A DNA stretch of 64,000 nt from Sphingomonas aerophila (GTDB taxonomy: Bacteria; Pseudomonadota; Alphaproteobacteria; Sphingomonadales; Sphingomonadaceae). A program made the position numbers and the translations under genes. The first letter of the stretch is position 1. Each line of letters starts with the position of its first letter. The stretch covers positions 62,001 through 126,000 of the forward strand of contig NZ_JACIJK010000002.1 of NCBI RefSeq assembly GCF_014199305.1. The letters run 5' to 3'. Shown here in pieces: positions 25,194-33,380 of the stretch. The notes under the pieces were generated by a model. The model made no database searches, was not told where the DNA came from, and saw nothing but the letters and a program-made list of their open reading frames with translations.

Positions 25194-27635
25194 ATGGCAG
25201 GACGTTTCTCACGCGCAGGTCTGCTGTGCGCCACCGCGCTGATCGGCGTGGTGGATGCCCCAGCGCTGGCACAGGAAGCCACCCCGCCCCCGGCCTCGAC
25301 CGAGGATAAGCCGACGGCCGACCTCAATGAGGCAAACGACGTGGTGGTTACCGGCAGCCGGCGACGGACTACACTTCAGGACGCGCCGATCAACATCAGC
25401 GCGGTGTCCGCTGAAACCATCCAGTCGCAGCGTCTGGACGACATTCGCTCCCTCGCCGCTTTTACGCCCGGCGTTACCGTGGCGGATACCGGACCGGCTT
25501 CTACCGGCAACATCATCCTGCGCGGTATCTCCTCGGGTGATACCAGCGTGTCGGGCGCGAACAGCGGCAACTCCGTCGGCGTCTACCTCGGCGAGGTTCC
25601 GCTGTATCTCGATTTCAAGCTGATCGATATTGACCGCGTGGAGGTTCTGCAGGGGCCGCAGGGCACGCTTTATGGCCTTGGAACGCTGGCAGGCGCGGTC
25701 AGGTACCTTCCCAACCGGCCCGACACTGACCGTATCTCGGTTGACGCCCATGGCCGCGGCTATGCGCAATCGCATTCTGACGACTTCGGAGCGGTTGGCG
25801 ATGTGGCGATCAACCTACCGCTCGTCCAGGATCATATCGCGTTCCGCACGGCCACCGGCTACTACGACAACGCCGGCTTCATCGATTACAATTACCTGCT
25901 CCAGCAGCCGGGTGTTTCCGACCCGCAGCCAGGGCGCGCCTCCGCAACGTCAACCGGCTCGTTCGGCACGAACGTGGATTACGCGCGAAACTTCAAGCGG
26001 CGCGAAGACGTGAACTATGAACATACCTTCACCACGCGCAATCAGCTGCTGCTCGAATACAACCCTGACCTGAAGGCATTCCTCACCTACGCTCACCAAG
26101 ATACCAAGACCGGGGGGCAACAGGCCAACGGCGCCGGCGTGTTAGGGACCGGCCGATATGAAGGCCCTTGGCGTTATCTCGAGCCCGTCAAGCGCAAGGC
26201 CGATCTCTTCTCGGCCGAGCTTAACATCAACCTCGGCAACATTGCCCAACTCGTCAGCACGAGCGCCTATACCAAACAGCATATCACCAGCGTCGACGAC
26301 AACACTGACCTGCTGCTCGACCTTGATTACGGTTATGAGGCGTTTCCGCAATTCTCGTCCTACGCCGACAACGAGCAGCGTTACAGGCAGTTCAACCAGG
26401 AGGTACGCCTTGTTTCCTCCCATGGCGGACCGTTCAGCTGGATCATTGGTGGCTTCTACAATCGACTTAAATTCAACAGCAACCGGAACGAGTACACGCC
26501 CGGCTTCGCCCAGTACTTCGACATCCCGCGGCCCGATAACCTCGAATACATCTCCGAAATCCGGAGCAAGACAGTCGAAAAGGCAGCCTATGGCGAGGGC
26601 ACGTTGCGCCTCACCGACGCGTGGCAGGTGACGGGCGGAATACGCTATTTCAAGTATGACGCGCAGGTCCGCGGTGGTTCCGATACGCCCCTGTTCGGCG
26701 GTGGTCTGACGCGCATGCCCTACCCTTCAACCACCATCGCCGAGAGCCGAATTCGCACCGGCGATACCGCCAAAGACGGCGTCGTGTGGAAGGCGAACAC
26801 ATCCTACAAGTTCAGTGATGGACTGCTTGCCTATTTCACCTACTCGACCGGCTATCGCGTCGGCGGGGTCAACCGCGTCGTGCCTTGCCTTCAGCCGCTT
26901 CCACCAGGGCAGAACCTCTGCGCCCTTCCGAACGAGCTGGTGTTCGGGCCGGATCGAACGCGCAACAAGGAGATTGGCGTCCGCGCCAGCCTGTTCGACA
27001 AACGGCTGCAACTCACCGTTGATGGCTTTGAGGTAAACTGGACGGGCGTGCAGGTGCCCAGCCAGACGGTGAACGGTGCAATCGGCGTGACCGTCAATGG
27101 TGCCGACGCCGTATCCAGGGGCTTCGATGTGCAGGGCACGGTGCGGATAGTTCCCAACCTGACGCTGATCGGCACCTATTCCTATGTCGATGCCCACCTG
27201 ACGCAGGACGTCGCCGGTTTGGTGGTGAGCCAAGGCGTGCGCTACGACGCCTTTTCGGGGGACCGTCTGCCCGGGTCGGCCAAGAACTCCGGCAGTGCCA
27301 GGCTCATCTACACACACTCATTAGGCCAGGACCGTAAGATCGAGGCGATCTGGGCCACTGTCTATCGCGGCGACATCTACTCGCGTGTTGGCCTGCGCGG
27401 CAACGGAGAAGCAATCAAGGGCTATGTGACACATAGCGCGTCGATCAACTACATCGCCAAAGACTTCGAAATCGGGCTGTTCGCAGACAATCTCACCGAC
27501 AAATATGCTGTCACAGCCATCAGCAATGACGTTTCTTCGTTCAATCAGGTCCGCACGGACGTGGTCGAGCGCTATTATTCACGTGGTGTGCTGACGCCCC
27601 GGCGCGTGGGCGTCGAGTTCAGAGTCCATTATTGA
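25194..27635 (+). CDS. TonB-dependent outer-membrane receptor
   Basis: An 813-residue receptor. The signal peptide (SRAGLLCATALIGVVDAPALAQ) is followed by a short linker and the TonB-box region (DVVVTGSRR). The plug domain contains DAPINISAVSAETI, TGNIILRG and RVEVLQGPQGTLYG. A 22-strand barrel follows, ending RRVGVEFRVHY with the C-terminal aromatic expected of barrel proteins. There is no N-terminal signalling extension of the FecA type. Start 25194 has AAGGGGGA 5-6 nt upstream. Ligand unknown; it may import or sense a product linked to the sulfotransferase, propeller and hydrolase nearby. Confidence 0.93.
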   Translation: MAGRFSRAGLLCATALIGVVDAPALAQEATPPPASTEDKPTADLNEANDVVVTGSRRRTTLQDAPINISAVSAETIQSQRLDDIRSLAAFTPGVTVADTGPASTGNIILRGISSGDTSVSGANSGNSVGVYLGEVPLYLDFKLIDIDRVEVLQGPQGTLYGLGTLAGAVRYLPNRPDTDRISVDAHGRGYAQSHSDDFGAVGDVAINLPLVQDHIAFRTATGYYDNAGFIDYNYLLQQPGVSDPQPGRASATSTGSFGTNVDYARNFKRREDVNYEHTFTTRNQLLLEYNPDLKAFLTYAHQDTKTGGQQANGAGVLGTGRYEGPWRYLEPVKRKADLFSAELNINLGNIAQLVSTSAYTKQHITSVDDNTDLLLDLDYGYEAFPQFSSYADNEQRYRQFNQEVRLVSSHGGPFSWIIGGFYNRLKFNSNRNEYTPGFAQYFDIPRPDNLEYISEIRSKTVEKAAYGEGTLRLTDAWQVTGGIRYFKYDAQVRGGSDTPLFGGGLTRMPYPSTTIAESRIRTGDTAKDGVVWKANTSYKFSDGLLAYFTYSTGYRVGGVNRVVPCLQPLPPGQNLCALPNELVFGPDRTRNKEIGVRASLFDKRLQLTVDGFEVNWTGVQVPSQTVNGAIGVTVNGADAVSRGFDVQGTVRIVPNLTLIGTYSYVDAHLTQDVAGLVVSQGVRYDAFSGDRLPGSAKNSGSARLIYTHSLGQDRKIEAIWATVYRGDIYSRVGLRGNGEAIKGYVTHSASINYIAKDFEIGLFADNLTDKYAVTAISNDVSSFNQVRTDVVERYYSRGVLTPRRVGVEFRVHY

Positions 27636-27663
27636 CCGGGTTGAGAAAGTGTCACCGCTGCCG

Positions 27664-27699
27664 ATCAATGCTGAGCCATCATGGGTGGCTCAGCTTGAT
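27664..27699 (+). terminator. 14-bp stem-loop between receptor and ferredoxin genes
   Basis: GCTGAGCCA and TGGCTCAGC pair around TCATGGG, and the stem continues as ATCAA with TTGAT after a single bulged T: 14 base pairs in total. It lies 29 bp after the receptor stop. No U-run follows, so it is either a factor-assisted terminator or an mRNA-processing or stabilising hairpin that lets receptor and ferredoxin be expressed at different levels. Confidence 0.5.
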
Positions 27700-27831
27700 G
27701 GAAATGTAGCGCCCCCGATCCGGCGAAGTTCGCTCGCATCGTCAACGCAGTCAACGACACGCCCACCATCATCCACCGAACGTCTCCGCGACTTCAGCAC
27801 AGATGCCGTCCGGACATATACAGGAACGACC

Positions 27832-28149
27832 ATGGCCAGTTTGATCGTGACCACGCGCGAAGGCGACACATATGATTTGGCCGCCACCTCCGGCCTTTCA
27901 GTGATGGAGATCGTCCGCGAGGGTGGGGTCGATGAACTGCTGGCCGCGTGCGGTGGGTGCCTGTCATGCGCCACATGTCACGTCGTCGTCGATTCATCAC
28001 AGGCCGCGTTCTTGTCACCGGCTAGTGACGATGAAGAGGATCTGCTCGACGGACTCACCGCCCGGGTGCCAACATCGCGGCTGGCATGCCAAATCCAGTT
28101 CGAGGACAGGCTGGACGGTCTTCGCGTCACCATTGCTCCAGAGGCCTGA
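27832..28149 (+). CDS. [2Fe-2S] ferredoxin, adrenodoxin type
   Basis: A 105-residue soluble electron carrier. Cluster ligands are visible as C-x5-C-x2-C in AACGGCLSCATCHVVV plus the distal Cys in LACQIQFED. An extra Cys sits between the first two ligands (CGGC), unusual for the family. The frame extends back to 27649, but ATG 27832 with AGGA 7-8 nt upstream gives the standard N-terminus (ASLIVTTREG). Likely partner: a P450 or Rieske oxygenase, none of which is in the window; a ferredoxin-NADP reductase lies 15 kb away. Confidence 0.93.
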   Translation: MASLIVTTREGDTYDLAATSGLSVMEIVREGGVDELLAACGGCLSCATCHVVVDSSQAAFLSPASDDEEDLLDGLTARVPTSRLACQIQFEDRLDGLRVTIAPEA

Positions 28150-28909
28150 ACGGTCGTTTGGCTTGACGGGATCATCAGGCTAGGCGGGCAGCCAGCCCAG
28201 CAAGTTACGCGTGGTGCGTACGACTTCGTCGCCCTGGGACTTTAGGCTGCCCTGCTTCAAGCCCCGTGATTTATCGCGATAGCAGTGACCGACTCCGCGA
28301 AGGGGCACTCCGAAAGGAACATGTCGGGCGCCATCCTGCTCTCGGCAGCGGCCAGGCTTAGCTCAGTGCCGACCTGCGTGCCCTGCGCGTCAGGGACAGG
28401 AAGGAAGCTGGCTCGCCCCGCCCGGAACAGCGTTTCCGCATCGCGCGGCTTGTGGCCTGTATCAGCTTTGAGCTTTTCCAGACGCTCAAGAGCCGCACCA
28501 TGCTGGGCCGCGTTGAGGCGGCGCTGTGGCTGGCATGCTCGCCACGCCGCGACTCTTCGGGCAAAGGCGGGAGCGGCCCTGATTGCCCTGACGCTCCGGC
28601 TCGCGAAATCCGCGTCGGCGGTGCCCCTCAGCCTGTCTGCCGGATTGGCATCGCCTGCGCCTTTCCCCTGCTTTGGGCGGCTGCGGTTCGAGACGGCGTG
28701 CAGGCAGGGTGCCCAACCCTGGCAGGGTGCGCCCCATCGCCTAGCCTGGACCTCCGGCTAGCTCCCTTTTGAGCGGATCGGTAGACCGGTCGCGCGCCAG
28801 GATAGAGTCCCGTCTTAACCATTTACTAGCCGAGCAAACCTATGTTTTAGACGAATTAGCGGAGAGCCGGGGGGCTGCCCGCACTGGCAGATGAGGGATC
28901 GAGCGGACG
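28150..28909. other. 760-nt stretch without a convincing gene
   Basis: Both strands carry codon-aligned open frames here. The minus-strand frame from 28757 to 28257 is free of stops for about 165 codons and reads protein-like in its middle (LNAAQHGAALERLEKLKADTG, then HKPRDAETLF), but it has no usable start codon and only about 69 percent third-position GC. It may be the remnant of a decayed gene. The plus-strand frame from 28285 is its mirror and less protein-like. Nothing else is seen. Confidence 0.35.
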
Positions 28910-29095
28910 ATGGTTGGGGTCGTGGTGTTTACCTATGGGCTGTTGGCGAGCTTCGTGCTTTCGGGCGCGTCGCGGAACGAGCGGATGCGACGGCCAAATC
29001 CGCCGGTGCTGGACTATATAGCGTATTTACTGTTCGGCATGTCAGCGGCCGCGTCGGTGCTGCTGAGCGGCTATGCCGTGTGGCAACTCATATAG
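28910..29095 (+). CDS. Small predicted membrane protein, 61 aa
   Basis: Two hydrophobic segments (VGVVVFTYGLLASFVLSG and AYLLFGMSAAASVLLSGYAVW) joined by a basic, Asn/Pro-containing loop (RNERMRRPNPPVLD). The ATG is preceded by GAGCGG. No family recognised. The regular alternation of membrane segment, basic loop and membrane segment is unlikely by chance, but no partner or operon supports it. Confidence 0.5.
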   Translation: MVGVVVFTYGLLASFVLSGASRNERMRRPNPPVLDYIAYLLFGMSAAASVLLSGYAVWQLI

Positions 29096-29244
29096 GCTAC
29101 GCCAATGAAGGTCTGGGCCGGCCAGCGTAGTTTTGGCCGGCGCAAAGGCGGCAAACGTACTAGCGCCTCAGACGCGGGGTGGCGATGGAGGATTATCTCG
29201 ACCCCGTCATGCCTGATAGCCAGCAATGGCGTGCCGGAAGCGTG

Positions 29245-29751
29245 CTACTTGCGCTCGAACATCGTCAGGCACGCGCCTCGATAATCAACGGCGCCGAAAC
29301 CAATGTAGCCCAGTTTCTCTGCCACCCGGATCGAAGCCCGGTTGTCGGGGTGGATGATGCACACCGTGCGCAGAGGCTTTTGGCTCTGATGCATCCAGGC
29401 GTGGACGGCGGCAGCCGCCTCCGTCGTGTATCCGTTCCCGTGCGCGGTGCGGGCCAAGACCCATGCTGCTTCCGGAAATGGGTCGAATGCCTCTCCAAAG
29501 CCGCGAGAAAAGTGCGCCAGTCCCACTTCGCCGACGAAGGCACCGCCGGCCTTCTCCCGGACGGTGCACATGCCGTAACAATATGAAGCCCAATGCCCGA
29601 TGTTGCGTAGGAGCTTGTTCCAGGCGTCTTCCCGGCTGGCCGGCTTGCCGCCGATGAATTCGACCAGTCCGGGATCACTGTTCATCGCAAACGAGTCTTC
29701 GAAGTCGGCGAGGGTCGGCCTAGTCAGGATAAGGCGTTCTGTTTCGATCAT
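29245..29751 (-). CDS. GNAT-family N-acetyltransferase (RimJ/RimL-like)
   Basis: A 168-residue GNAT enzyme using acetyl-CoA. It starts ETERLILTRPTLADFE, the standard RimJ/RimL opening. The CoA-binding loop is in ARTAHGNGYTTEAAAAVHAW (variant of R/Q-x-x-G-x-G/A), followed by HPDNRASIRVAEKLGYIGFG, the classic C-terminal motif. Substrate unknown: ribosomal N-terminus or a small amine. It appears to be a single-gene unit. Confidence 0.92.
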   Translation of the reverse strand: MIETERLILTRPTLADFEDSFAMNSDPGLVEFIGGKPASREDAWNKLLRNIGHWASYCYGMCTVREKAGGAFVGEVGLAHFSRGFGEAFDPFPEAAWVLARTAHGNGYTTEAAAAVHAWMHQSQKPLRTVCIIHPDNRASIRVAEKLGYIGFGAVDYRGACLTMFERK

Positions 29752-29819
29752 ACCTCAACCGGCTTAGCGGCTCCCCTGATGCGTCTCCGGCGCTCTCGAA
29801 CTGCCAACGGCACGGCGGA

Positions 29820-30079
29820 TTACACGAACAATCCGAAGGCGACGAATACTCGAGCGAGCGTTTGGTCGTGTTCGGGCTGCGCGATCCCAACCAGGCACGG
29901 CACCAGCACTATCGGGGCCGTCTTGGTTACCCAGCACAGGAACGTTCCCTCCCAGGTCGGTCATGAGCGCCTTGGTCGACGAACAACACGAGTGCAGTGG
30001 CCACCACCTTGAGGCCGAGAGCGACGACCACGACCCAACTCAGAGCGTCGATCTTGTTCGCGAAGCCGAGATGCAGCAT
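29820..30079 (-). pseudogene. Small two-segment membrane protein broken by a one-base frameshift
   Basis: From ATG 30079 the frame reads a membrane segment (ALSWVVVVALGLKVVATALV, then LFVDQGAHDRPG) and then hits a stop near 29930. A different frame continues without overlap problems as EGTFLCWVTKTAPIVLVPCL and VGIAQPEHDQTLARVFVAFG before TAA at 29820. Both halves have membrane-protein composition and GC-rich third positions. Restoring one base in the GGGAGGG run near 29955 would fuse them into about 87 residues. This is either a true pseudogene or a sequencing error in a G-run. Family not recognised. Confidence 0.5.
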
Positions 30080-30222
30080 CCTACGTCCGATACTGCGTCG
30101 TCAAGCGGGGCAATGTGGTCGGGCAGGCGTAGGCAGGCTGTATGCCTCTCCCCGGCAGCGACAAAGGCTATCCGGGAACCTGCTTCCCGCTGCGGGAGTG
30201 ACGGGCACTGGACCTCACCCCA

Positions 30223-31578
30223 CTAAGGCATTGCCCCACTGGCCGTTACCCCGCCCGCGACGGGCGTCAGAAAGATACGCATCGCTGCACCACCAAGCTC
30301 ACTCTCGCCAATTTCAATACGCCAGCCATGCGCAACGGCAATCTGGCGCGCGATGTTTAGGCCGATGCCGGTGCCGGCAGTTCTGGTCGTGAAGAAGGGT
30401 AGAAACACGTCGTGCCGTGCGGCGGCGGGCACGCCCGGCCCATTGTCCTCGACCGTGATTACCGGCCCAGCCAACTGGTCGTCACGCATGGACAGGCGAA
30501 CCTGCGGGTGGTCGAGGTCCTGCGTTGCCTGCGCCGCGTTGCGCAGCAGGTTGATCAGCATCTGAGCGAGCAGGTCGGGGTCTGCGATCACGACCATTGC
30601 CGGGTCTTTTGCCACTTCCAGCGCGTGGTCGATCCACTCAACCTGGAAAAGGCGCTCCAGTTCGGCTGCGAAGGGGGCAGCGGCGAAACGGCGTGGGCGC
30701 GGCTCGGGCAATCGCGCGACCAGGCGGTAGCTGTCGATGAAACGACGCATCCCTTCTGCCCTACGCGCCAGGGTCATAACGGCAAGCCGCGCCTCGTCCA
30801 GATCAGGTTCCTCCTCGCCCAGCAGCACCGCTGTCGTCCCCGCAAGCGAGGTCACCGGCGTCAGGGAGTTGAGGATCTCATGGGTGAGCACGCGCACCAG
30901 ATCGGTCTGCGTTCCAACTTCCGCGGCGTCGAGCGCACCCTGCACCGGCTCGACCGCCAGGACTTGCACCGGGTCGCCCAACCGAGCCACCACCCCTGAG
31001 CGCACGATCGCGCGCTGCGTCCCGCCGGGTAGATGCAGCGGCACGATCTCCTGTGCCGACGGGCCGCTCCGCGACAGGCAAGCGAGCAGCGCATCGCCAT
31101 AGACGCGAAAGTCGGCGACACCGACGCCGTCGTGACGGTTGAACAGTTGGCGCGCAGCCTTGTTGGCCAGCGAAACCAAATGCGACCCGTCGACCGTCAA
31201 CAGCGCCACGGGAAGATCGTCGATCAGCGCCTCGCAAAACCGAAGCTCCTCGGTGATTCTCACTCGCTCGGCCTGCAGGTCGCGCATGGCGCCGTTCAGT
31301 GCGTCGCCCAGCCTCGCAAAGCCACTCCCGCCGCGGTGGTCGAACCGCATCACGAAATCGCGGTATCGCAAGCCCTCCATGAACCGCGCCAGCATGATGT
31401 TTGTCCGCCTGACATGCTGGACGAGGCCGACGGCGATGCCGCCGACCGCCAGCGCGGCCAGCAGTGTCGCTGCGCCCATTCGCCCACTGGTCGCCGCCAG
31501 CGACAAAGCCACCAACGCTGCCGCGAGCCCACCGGTCCAACCCGCCAGACCCCAGGCAAAGCGCCGTTCAAAGCCCAT
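30223..31578 (-). CDS. Membrane histidine kinase (NtrB/NtrY type) for the sigma-54 regulator
   Basis: About 451 residues from ATG 31578. Two membrane segments in the first 55 residues with almost no periplasmic loop suggest sensing within the membrane. A PAS-like region follows (EALIDDLPVALLTVDGSHLV), then the H-box VLTHEILNSLTPV, N-box LINLLRNAAQAT, and G-boxes VEDNGPGVP and GTGIGLNIARQIA. The H-box with HEILNSLTP is the NtrY-like class that phosphorylates sigma-54 response regulators. The start lies 11 bp inside the end of the upstream regulator gene, so the two form one transcript. Confidence 0.9.
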   Translation of the reverse strand: MGFERRFAWGLAGWTGGLAAALVALSLAATSGRMGAATLLAALAVGGIAVGLVQHVRRTNIMLARFMEGLRYRDFVMRFDHRGGSGFARLGDALNGAMRDLQAERVRITEELRFCEALIDDLPVALLTVDGSHLVSLANKAARQLFNRHDGVGVADFRVYGDALLACLSRSGPSAQEIVPLHLPGGTQRAIVRSGVVARLGDPVQVLAVEPVQGALDAAEVGTQTDLVRVLTHEILNSLTPVTSLAGTTAVLLGEEEPDLDEARLAVMTLARRAEGMRRFIDSYRLVARLPEPRPRRFAAAPFAAELERLFQVEWIDHALEVAKDPAMVVIADPDLLAQMLINLLRNAAQATQDLDHPQVRLSMRDDQLAGPVITVEDNGPGVPAAARHDVFLPFFTTRTAGTGIGLNIARQIAVAHGWRIEIGESELGGAAMRIFLTPVAGGVTASGAMP

Positions 31579-32953
31579 GCTTCTCCATCCGCCGGTATAA
31601 CGCGGCACGCGACAGCCCGAGTTCGCCAGCGGCTGCCGAAATATTGTAGCCGTGCTTTCGCAAGGCCTCCTCCACCAGTCGGCGCTCGACCCGGTCGAGG
31701 TTCAGGTCCTCCGCGCGCCCGTCCACCACCGCTTCGGACGCGAAGTGCCGCACCGCAGGCGCCAGCGCAAAATCCTCCCGTGTCAGCGACCCAGCCCCCG
31801 CCAGGATCACGGCCCGCTCGATAGCATGGCGGAGCGCGCGGACGTTGCCAGGCCAGTCATGCGCCACCAGGGCATCCAACGCGTCGGGGGTCAGCCCTGG
31901 TATGTCGCGCTTGTACCGGTTGGCGTAGAGCGCGAGGTAGTGGTCGACCAGCGCCGGTATGTCCCCCCGCCGCTCGCGCAGCGCCGGCAGATCAATCTCT
32001 ACTGTGTTGAGCCGGAAGAGCAGATCCTGCCGAAAAAACCGGGGATCGCGTAGCATTTCTGGCGTCATGTTGGTCGCGGCGATGACCCGGATGTCGACGG
32101 GGACAGCCCGGTTCGCGCCAACCGGCGTCACCACCCGCTGTTCCAAAGCGGTGAGCAGCTTGGGTTGCAGCGCCAGCGGCAGGTTTCCGATCTCGTCCAG
32201 GAACAGCGTTCCGCCGTCCGCTGCCTGGATGCGGCCGATCCGATCCGCGCGCGCGTCGGTAAAGGCACCCTTCACGTGCCCGAACAGCTCGGAGTCGATC
32301 AACTCGGTGGAGATTGCGCCCAGGTCGACGCTGATCATGGGCTTTTCGCCCCGCAAGGAATGACGGTGGAGATCGCGCGCCACCAGTTCCTTGCCGGTTC
32401 CATTCTCGCCCAGCACCAGCACGTTCGCATCGGTTGGCCCTGCCCGCGCGATCAGCGAGTGAACTCGAGCCATCGCAGGTGCGCTGCCGATCAGTGGGGT
32501 TTCCCCCGGGGCGCTGCGGCCGACATCGGCCAGGGCCGGCGTTGCGGTCCGCCGCGAGCGGCTGAGCGCCGCGGCGGTCCGCACCGTGCTGAGCAGCCGG
32601 TCGTTGCTCCAAGGCTTCGACACGAAGTCGGTCGCGCCCCGCTTCATCGCCTCCACCGCGACATTAACACCCGCATGAGCCGTGATCATGACGACGATCA
32701 GCTGCGGGTCCGCCGCCAGCAGCCTACCGAGCAACGCCAAGCCTTCCGCCGCGTCAGTCGCGCCGCGAGCGAAATTCGCGTCGAGCAGCATCACATCCGG
32801 ATGCCGATCCGCCAACAGCGCAACGGCTTCCTCAGGCCGAGACAAAGTCACGATCTCGCGGAACAGGCCGCGAAGCAACAGCCGCGCGGCCACAAGGATG
32901 TCGTCATCGTCATCAACGACGACCGCTAGTTCGAACTCCGCCCCCTTCGTCAT
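31568..32953 (-). CDS. Sigma-54-dependent response regulator with GAFTDA loop
   Basis: A 461-residue NtrC-type activator. The receiver begins LAVVVDDDDDILVAARL, phospho-Asp in VMLLDANFA, Lys in FVSKPWS. The AAA+ domain has Walker A (GENGTGKE), Walker B (GTLFLDEIGNLPL), and the sigma-54 contact loop, here GAFTDA instead of GAFTGA. The C-terminus is a Fis-type HTH (ISAAAGELGLSRAALYRRME). The chosen start, ATG 32953, trims 13 residues that precede a normal receiver. It is divergent from an efflux operon carrying a -24/-12 promoter, the evident target. Confidence 0.92.
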   Translation of the reverse strand: MTKGAEFELAVVVDDDDDILVAARLLLRGLFREIVTLSRPEEAVALLADRHPDVMLLDANFARGATDAAEGLALLGRLLAADPQLIVVMITAHAGVNVAVEAMKRGATDFVSKPWSNDRLLSTVRTAAALSRSRRTATPALADVGRSAPGETPLIGSAPAMARVHSLIARAGPTDANVLVLGENGTGKELVARDLHRHSLRGEKPMISVDLGAISTELIDSELFGHVKGAFTDARADRIGRIQAADGGTLFLDEIGNLPLALQPKLLTALEQRVVTPVGANRAVPVDIRVIAATNMTPEMLRDPRFFRQDLLFRLNTVEIDLPALRERRGDIPALVDHYLALYANRYKRDIPGLTPDALDALVAHDWPGNVRALRHAIERAVILAGAGSLTREDFALAPAVRHFASEAVVDGRAEDLNLDRVERRLVEEALRKHGYNISAAAGELGLSRAALYRRMEKHGL

Positions 32954-33045
32954 CTGATCGGATCCGTACAGCCACCGTGCGGAAGCGAACAATCAACAAT
33001 CGTGCCAGAGCCGCAACGAAGGAAAATACGTCGCGCCACGCAGAT

Positions 33046-33061
33046 TGGCACGCTCGCTGCA
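33046..33061 (+). promoter_or_regulatory. Sigma-54 (-24/-12) promoter
   Basis: TGGCACG, four bases (CTCG), then CTGCA: this matches the RpoN consensus TGGCACG-N4-TTGCA at all but one position, with GG at 33047-33048 and GC at 33059-33060 exactly 12 bp apart. It points into the adaptor/ATPase/permease operon and lies in the divergent region beside the sigma-54 activator gene. Transcription would begin near 33073. Confidence 0.82.
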
Positions 33062-33099
33062 ACGACCTGCACATGGAACATCATGTTACGAGGTCCAGG

Positions 33100-33321
33100 A
33101 TGGAACGCCGCTCGACACGCCGTGCCGTGCTGCTGCTCATCACGGTGCTTGCTTGCTGCCTGACAGTGCGGTCTCCGCTTATGCCGACGCGGGACTGGTA
33201 CTTCAGCGTGGAAGTCGCGCAGGTCCGCGTTTCGGTCGGGATGGCGGCTGCGCCTGTCCGGAACCGAACAGTGTTGTTCAATACCGGACAGGTAATCGCG
33301 GCACTGGGGCTGGCACAGTGA
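33100..33321 (+). CDS. Possible small leader-encoded membrane/exported protein, 73 aa
   Basis: It lies between the sigma-54 promoter and the adaptor gene. ATG 33100 has GAGG 6 nt upstream. The N-terminus is a basic stretch then a hydrophobic segment (RAVLLLITVLACCLTV), consistent with a signal anchor. Third-position GC is near 77 percent. Its TGA overlaps a GTG at 33318 that is in frame with the adaptor (GTGA), so it could be translationally coupled to it. No family recognised. The alternative is a long untranslated leader. Confidence 0.45.
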   Translation: MERRSTRRAVLLLITVLACCLTVRSPLMPTRDWYFSVEVAQVRVSVGMAAAPVRNRTVLFNTGQVIAALGLAQ

Positions 33322-33380
33322 CCGTGCAGTCCCTGCGACAAGGGGCCGACCCGTCCGTCCGCCCCGTAAGCGGCAGCGAT

